Assembly: GCF_016650635.1 (NCBI RefSeq)
Contig: NZ_JAEKFI010000003.1
Span: 310,001-374,000, forward strand
Direction: 5' to 3'
From: Pseudomonas sp. TH43
GTDB lineage: Bacteria; Pseudomonadota; Gammaproteobacteria; Pseudomonadales; Pseudomonadaceae
DNA length: 64,000 nucleotides
Under the pieces are notes generated by a model. That model made no database searches, had not been told where the DNA came from, and was given only the letters and a program-made list of their open reading frames with translations. Positions 61,316 to 64,000 of the stretch are shown piece by piece (the first letter of the stretch is position 1; every line of letters starts with the position of its first letter). The translations under genes and the position numbers were made by a program.

Positions 61316-62277
61316 AAAGCACTGTGGGACAGATCGGAAGGCGCGCCACTCTACTCTCTTTTTCTTACAGGTAAAGTCGAAAAATAACCCGGCACGCCCG
61401 TGCTAGAGCAAGCGCTCGGGACAATCCACAGAAGCTGTGGATAACTCAGTGGACAACCGTCCTTCAACCCTCGCAAAGCCTTGTAGAATGGGGCCCGCAG
61501 TCAAACTGACGATTTTTTCACCAACAAAAAAAAGCGATGTTTTTCATTGACTTAAACTTTCGATGCAGGCAGCCACCGGGGTCAGGTTTGGTGTGACAGC
61601 GTTGTTACAGCTCGCGCAACTAATGTGCACAAGTACCTGTTACCCGGTTATATCGATGCGCTTTTTCGGGTCGTTTGGGGCCTCATCTGGGGATAAACCG
61701 GTCTGGCACGCCACTTCATGACAAATTCTTCACCGACCGATGGTCGATAAATGAGCCAATACGGGGCGCACTCGCAACGGCGCGAGCAGACCTTCGCGGC
61801 ACTTGCAATGTTTTTTCAACAAGGATTTGCTTTAGCCATTTCGATCCGTTACTATCCGCGGCGTTAGTACCAAGCTGAAAGTCAATTCCGGTCGAACACA
61901 TCCCCACGGTCAGCCTTCTTCCAAGAAGCCCCTACCGAAAACAGCGGGAACGACCCCTCGATGGTTTCCAGGTAAATCTTGCGACAGCACTGCCTTTGAT
62001 AAATGCAAAGGGTGTTGCGAAGGCCACTTACTCTGACCGAACCAACCTGCAAATTGATCAGGATCTTCACCCCGGGCCCAGAACCTTTGCCCTTGATGTG
62101 TTGCCTGCCCTCCTAAGTACCTACCTGCCAGCCCAAGCGCGCCAACTTATAAGCGCTTCAAACTGGCTGCTTTGTTCCAGTCGGGTTCTTCGTTCGACCA
62201 ATGGTGGTCGACGTTACTGGAACGTTTTAACGTTGCACGGTTCTTATCCGTGTCATTTGTAGGAACACCTAATAACT
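61316..62277. other. 962-bp gap with no convincing gene
   Basis: Frames on both strands are short and lack Pseudomonas codon bias or ribosome sites. It contains a DnaA-box pair at 61422-61444, an A-rich stretch (ACCAACAAAAAAAAGCG near 61520), and a long potential leader before the 74-residue gene at 62278. No rRNA, tRNA or clear terminator seen. A small RNA is possible. Confidence 0.5.
61422..61444. promoter_or_regulatory. DnaA box pair, one perfect and one imperfect
   Basis: CAATCCACA, five bases, TGTGGATAA. The right copy is a perfect consensus box. Same 5-base spacing and opposite orientation as the pair at 42507. Confidence 0.5.
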
Positions 62278-62502
62278 ATGTCTACTCAAATCCATACTCA
62301 GGATGCCATTCGCACCCTAACCAACGCTTTTGCTCCGATGAACTGCCTGATCATGGCCGCTCGCAAAGGCTGCTTCAGCTTCACATTGGTCAACGAACAC
62401 GGTATCGCCCGCCACAGCGAGCGTCTGTACCCAGATCAATACTCCAGCGCTGAACCGCTGCAGGCCGTGATCGACCGTACACGTCAGGCACTGGTTGCCT
62501 GA
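62278..62502 (+). CDS. Conserved 74-residue protein
   Basis: Starts MSTQIHTQDAIRTLTNAFAPMNCLIMAARKG and continues with a beta-type middle (CFSFTLVNEHGIARHSERLYPDQYSS) and a C-terminal helix ending RTRQALVA. It looks like a complete small soluble domain. AGGAAC precedes the ATG at 17-nt distance, so its start is moderately supported. Terminator follows. Function unknown. Confidence 0.75.
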   Translation: MSTQIHTQDAIRTLTNAFAPMNCLIMAARKGCFSFTLVNEHGIARHSERLYPDQYSSAEPLQAVIDRTRQALVA

Positions 62503-62525
62503 AAGCCGAAAAGGCTGCAAAAGCA

Positions 62526-62556
62526 AAAGCCCCGCACAAAATGCGGGGCTTTTTAT
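62526..62556 (+). terminator. Rho-independent terminator
   Basis: AAAAGCCCCGCACAAAATGCGGGGCTTTTTATT: 8-9 bp GC stem, AAA-rich loop, T-run. 24 bases after the 74-residue gene. Confidence 0.92.
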
Positions 62557-62775
62557 TGCCCGATGTTTCACTTTTTGCCGCTGGCGCTTAAGCACCAACG
62601 GATATAACGGTTATAACTCGAAGCCGGAAATATTTTAAAAACAGGCCTTTACGTCGCGAATATGACACTACACTTCAACTCAAGCGGCGTGATCCGCTTG
62701 CGGCGAGCCTGAACCGATCCACTGCTGCCAAGCCCCCTTCAGGTCTCGCCATTAATAACAAGAACCGAGGGTTTT

Positions 62776-63258
62776 ATGGGTATCGCTGCCAGCGAACTGT
62801 GCCGCTACGTGATCCGTCCCACGCTGATCTATCTGGGACGCCACAGCGCGACTGCCGAATCTCTGCTGCTGGGCATCGCCGCCAGCCAATCCGCTCTCGG
62901 CTCCGCCCTGCATGACCGCCGGGGCCACGGCCTGTACCGCATCGCCGAGCACCGTCACCAAGCCCTTTGGGATGATTATCTGGCGCTCGACCCGGAACGC
63001 GCCAGCCTGGTTCGCGGCCTCGCCAGCCAGCATGCTTTCCTGACCGGCCCGCACCTGGAACTGACGGTCAATCTGCGTTACGCCACGGCCATTGCCTGGC
63101 TGCTGGTCGAAGAGCAAAACCCCACCCTCCCCGACTCAAACGATTTGCTGGGAATGGCGCGTATCTGGCGCCAGACCTTTCAACCCCAAGGTCGTCTGCG
63201 CGACTTCACTTACGCCTGGCAAACCTGTGTTTCAACATTGAATCAGGTCGCTTGCTGA
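62776..63258 (+). CDS. Conserved hypothetical protein, 160 residues
   Basis: Starts MGIAASELCRYVIRPTLIYLG after CCGAGGG. Middle part LLGIAASQSALGSALHDRRGHGLYRIAEHRH and a helical C-terminal part; no signal. Contains Trp-rich segments near the end (RIWRQTF, YAWQT). I recall similar proteins in other Pseudomonas next to a FadL-type gene, as here. Function not known. Confidence 0.75.
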   Translation: MGIAASELCRYVIRPTLIYLGRHSATAESLLLGIAASQSALGSALHDRRGHGLYRIAEHRHQALWDDYLALDPERASLVRGLASQHAFLTGPHLELTVNLRYATAIAWLLVEEQNPTLPDSNDLLGMARIWRQTFQPQGRLRDFTYAWQTCVSTLNQVAC

Positions 63259-63404
63259 CCGACTGGTTTCAGAAGATCTGCCAACAGGTCGCGATTCTGG
63301 TCGGATTGTCCTACAAAACCGCTCTAACTCAAGGCATACGGACTATAGCGCTGGGACGAAAATCTTGGTAATTTTCGCCCCGGTGATCACCAGGAGTTCT
63401 AATA

Positions 63405-64000
63405 ATGAAAAAAGTAATGCTCAAAACCACCCTTAGCCTCGCCGTTACCATGGCATCCACCCAGATCTTCGCAGCTGGCTTTGCCATCAACGAACACAGT
63501 ATCAGCGGGATGGGCACTGGTTACGCTGGGCGATCCTCTTCTGCCGACGACGCAAGCACTATTTATGGCAACCCTGCCGGCATGTCGCGCATCGAGCGTG
63601 AAGAAGTCACTGGTGGTGTTGCTTTCCTCGACGCAAAAACCGATATCAGCGATGCCAGCTCCAGCCCTAACGGCGGCAGCAACAAAGGCGACATGGTGCC
63701 CTTCACCTCCGTACCTATGGGCTTCTACGTCAAACCGATCGATGAGCATTGGGCATTCGGTCTCGGTGTCTACGTGCCGTTCGGCCTGATTACCGACTAC
63801 GAAAACAACTTCGCCGGCCGCTACTTCGGCAGCAAGTCCGAAGTACAAGTCATCACCTTCCAGCCAACCGTGAGCTACAAGTTCAACGACGTGGTGTCGA
63901 TCGGTTTCGGTCCGACCATCAACCGCATCGACGGCACCCTGGAATCGAACCTGTCGATCACTCAGGCCGCTCCGGACGGCAAGGTCAAGATCAAGGGTGA
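63405..64000 (+). CDS. FadL-type outer-membrane transport protein, N-terminal part
   Basis: 198 residues before the window ends. Signal peptide MKKVMLKTTLSLAVTMASTQIFA, mature GFAINEHSISGMGTGYAGRSSSADDASTIYGNPAGMSR, which is the classical FadL/OMPP1 N-terminus (hatch region NPAG). Strand-like segments continue (TSVPMGFYVKPIDEHWAFGLGVYVPFGL). It carries long-chain fatty acids or other hydrophobic compounds across the outer membrane. AGGAGTT site precedes ATG 63405. Confidence 0.9.
   Translation, partial: MKKVMLKTTLSLAVTMASTQIFAAGFAINEHSISGMGTGYAGRSSSADDASTIYGNPAGMSRIEREEVTGGVAFLDAKTDISDASSSPNGGSNKGDMVPFTSVPMGFYVKPIDEHWAFGLGVYVPFGLITDYENNFAGRYFGSKSEVQVITFQPTVSYKFNDVVSIGFGPTINRIDGTLESNLSITQAAPDGKVKIKG

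Noticed and set aside
61704..61719. Sigma-54 promoter TGGCACGCCACTTCAT
   Set aside because: The -12 element lacks the needed GC (TTCA instead of TTGC).
61675..62262. Short frames in the 962-bp gap (67, 63, 62 and 88 codons)
   Set aside because: No ribosome sites, odd codon use and overlapping one another on both strands.

Overview
The window looks like chromosomal DNA of a fluorescent Pseudomonas (P. fluorescens species complex). This rests on high GC and Pseudomonas codon use, a typical Pseudomonas gene order (htrB-minCDE-rluA-apeB-mscS; GntR-SBP-phosphodiesterase-ABC-HAD; prc; FKBP; rdgC), and many REP palindromes of the type found between genes in this group. Most of it is ordinary core genome in well-ordered operons.

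Layout. (1) 1-10,060: a purine-catabolism island: end of an NCS2 permease, a LysE exporter, hiuH on the minus strand, then puuE-uraD-alc-allA-puuD-uacT-like permease on the plus strand, followed by two paralogous Tsx-like outer-membrane channels. Together these give uptake of urate/purines and every step from urate to glyoxylate and urea. (2) 10,068-20,244: patatin phospholipase and htrB (minus), minCDE (minD starts with TTG), an RluA-type pseudouridine synthase, a DXD glycosyltransferase-like protein, aminopeptidase ApeB, a 58-aa membrane protein and a large MscS-type channel. (3) 20,312-22,756: an exported M20 amidohydrolase, a 72-bp tandem array built on a REP core (nine copies plus a remnant), and a dispersed ~300-bp repeat. 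(4) 22,757-29,213: a UTRA regulator divergent from a phosphonate-type ABC importer with a phosphodiesterase-like enzyme and a HAD phosphatase; PhnF-like sites lie at both promoters. (5) 29,328-34,438: quinone oxidoreductase, the tail-specific protease Prc, and an EAL-CBS-GGDEF protein.

(6) 34,440-40,620 is the accessory highlight: a 1586-aa Rhs protein whose AT-rich C-terminal tip appears to be a polymorphic toxin, followed by an immunity candidate, a promoterless orphan toxin-tip fragment, and a second, paralogous immunity gene. A 15-codon leader ORF overlaps the rhs start and probably drives its translation. (7) 40,800-47,500: Sel1, XRE and YkvA-type small genes, an FKBP lipoprotein, a diheme cytochrome c/catalase-like operon, and a duplicated tRNA-Val/tRNA-Asp pair. 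(8) 47,659-55,685: rdgC, a BASS transporter, a guanidinium exporter behind a guanidine-II (mini-ykkC) riboswitch, an MFS-PlsC fusion, a TDT transporter, a cupin, and a divergent MFS/TetR pair with a 16-bp inverted repeat. (9) 55,932-64,000: a 1156-aa SSF-PAS-kinase-receiver hybrid, rmuC, small conserved proteins, a ~960-bp gap and the start of a FadL-type porin.

All reads are by eye; family calls rest on recognisable motifs and length, not on searches.
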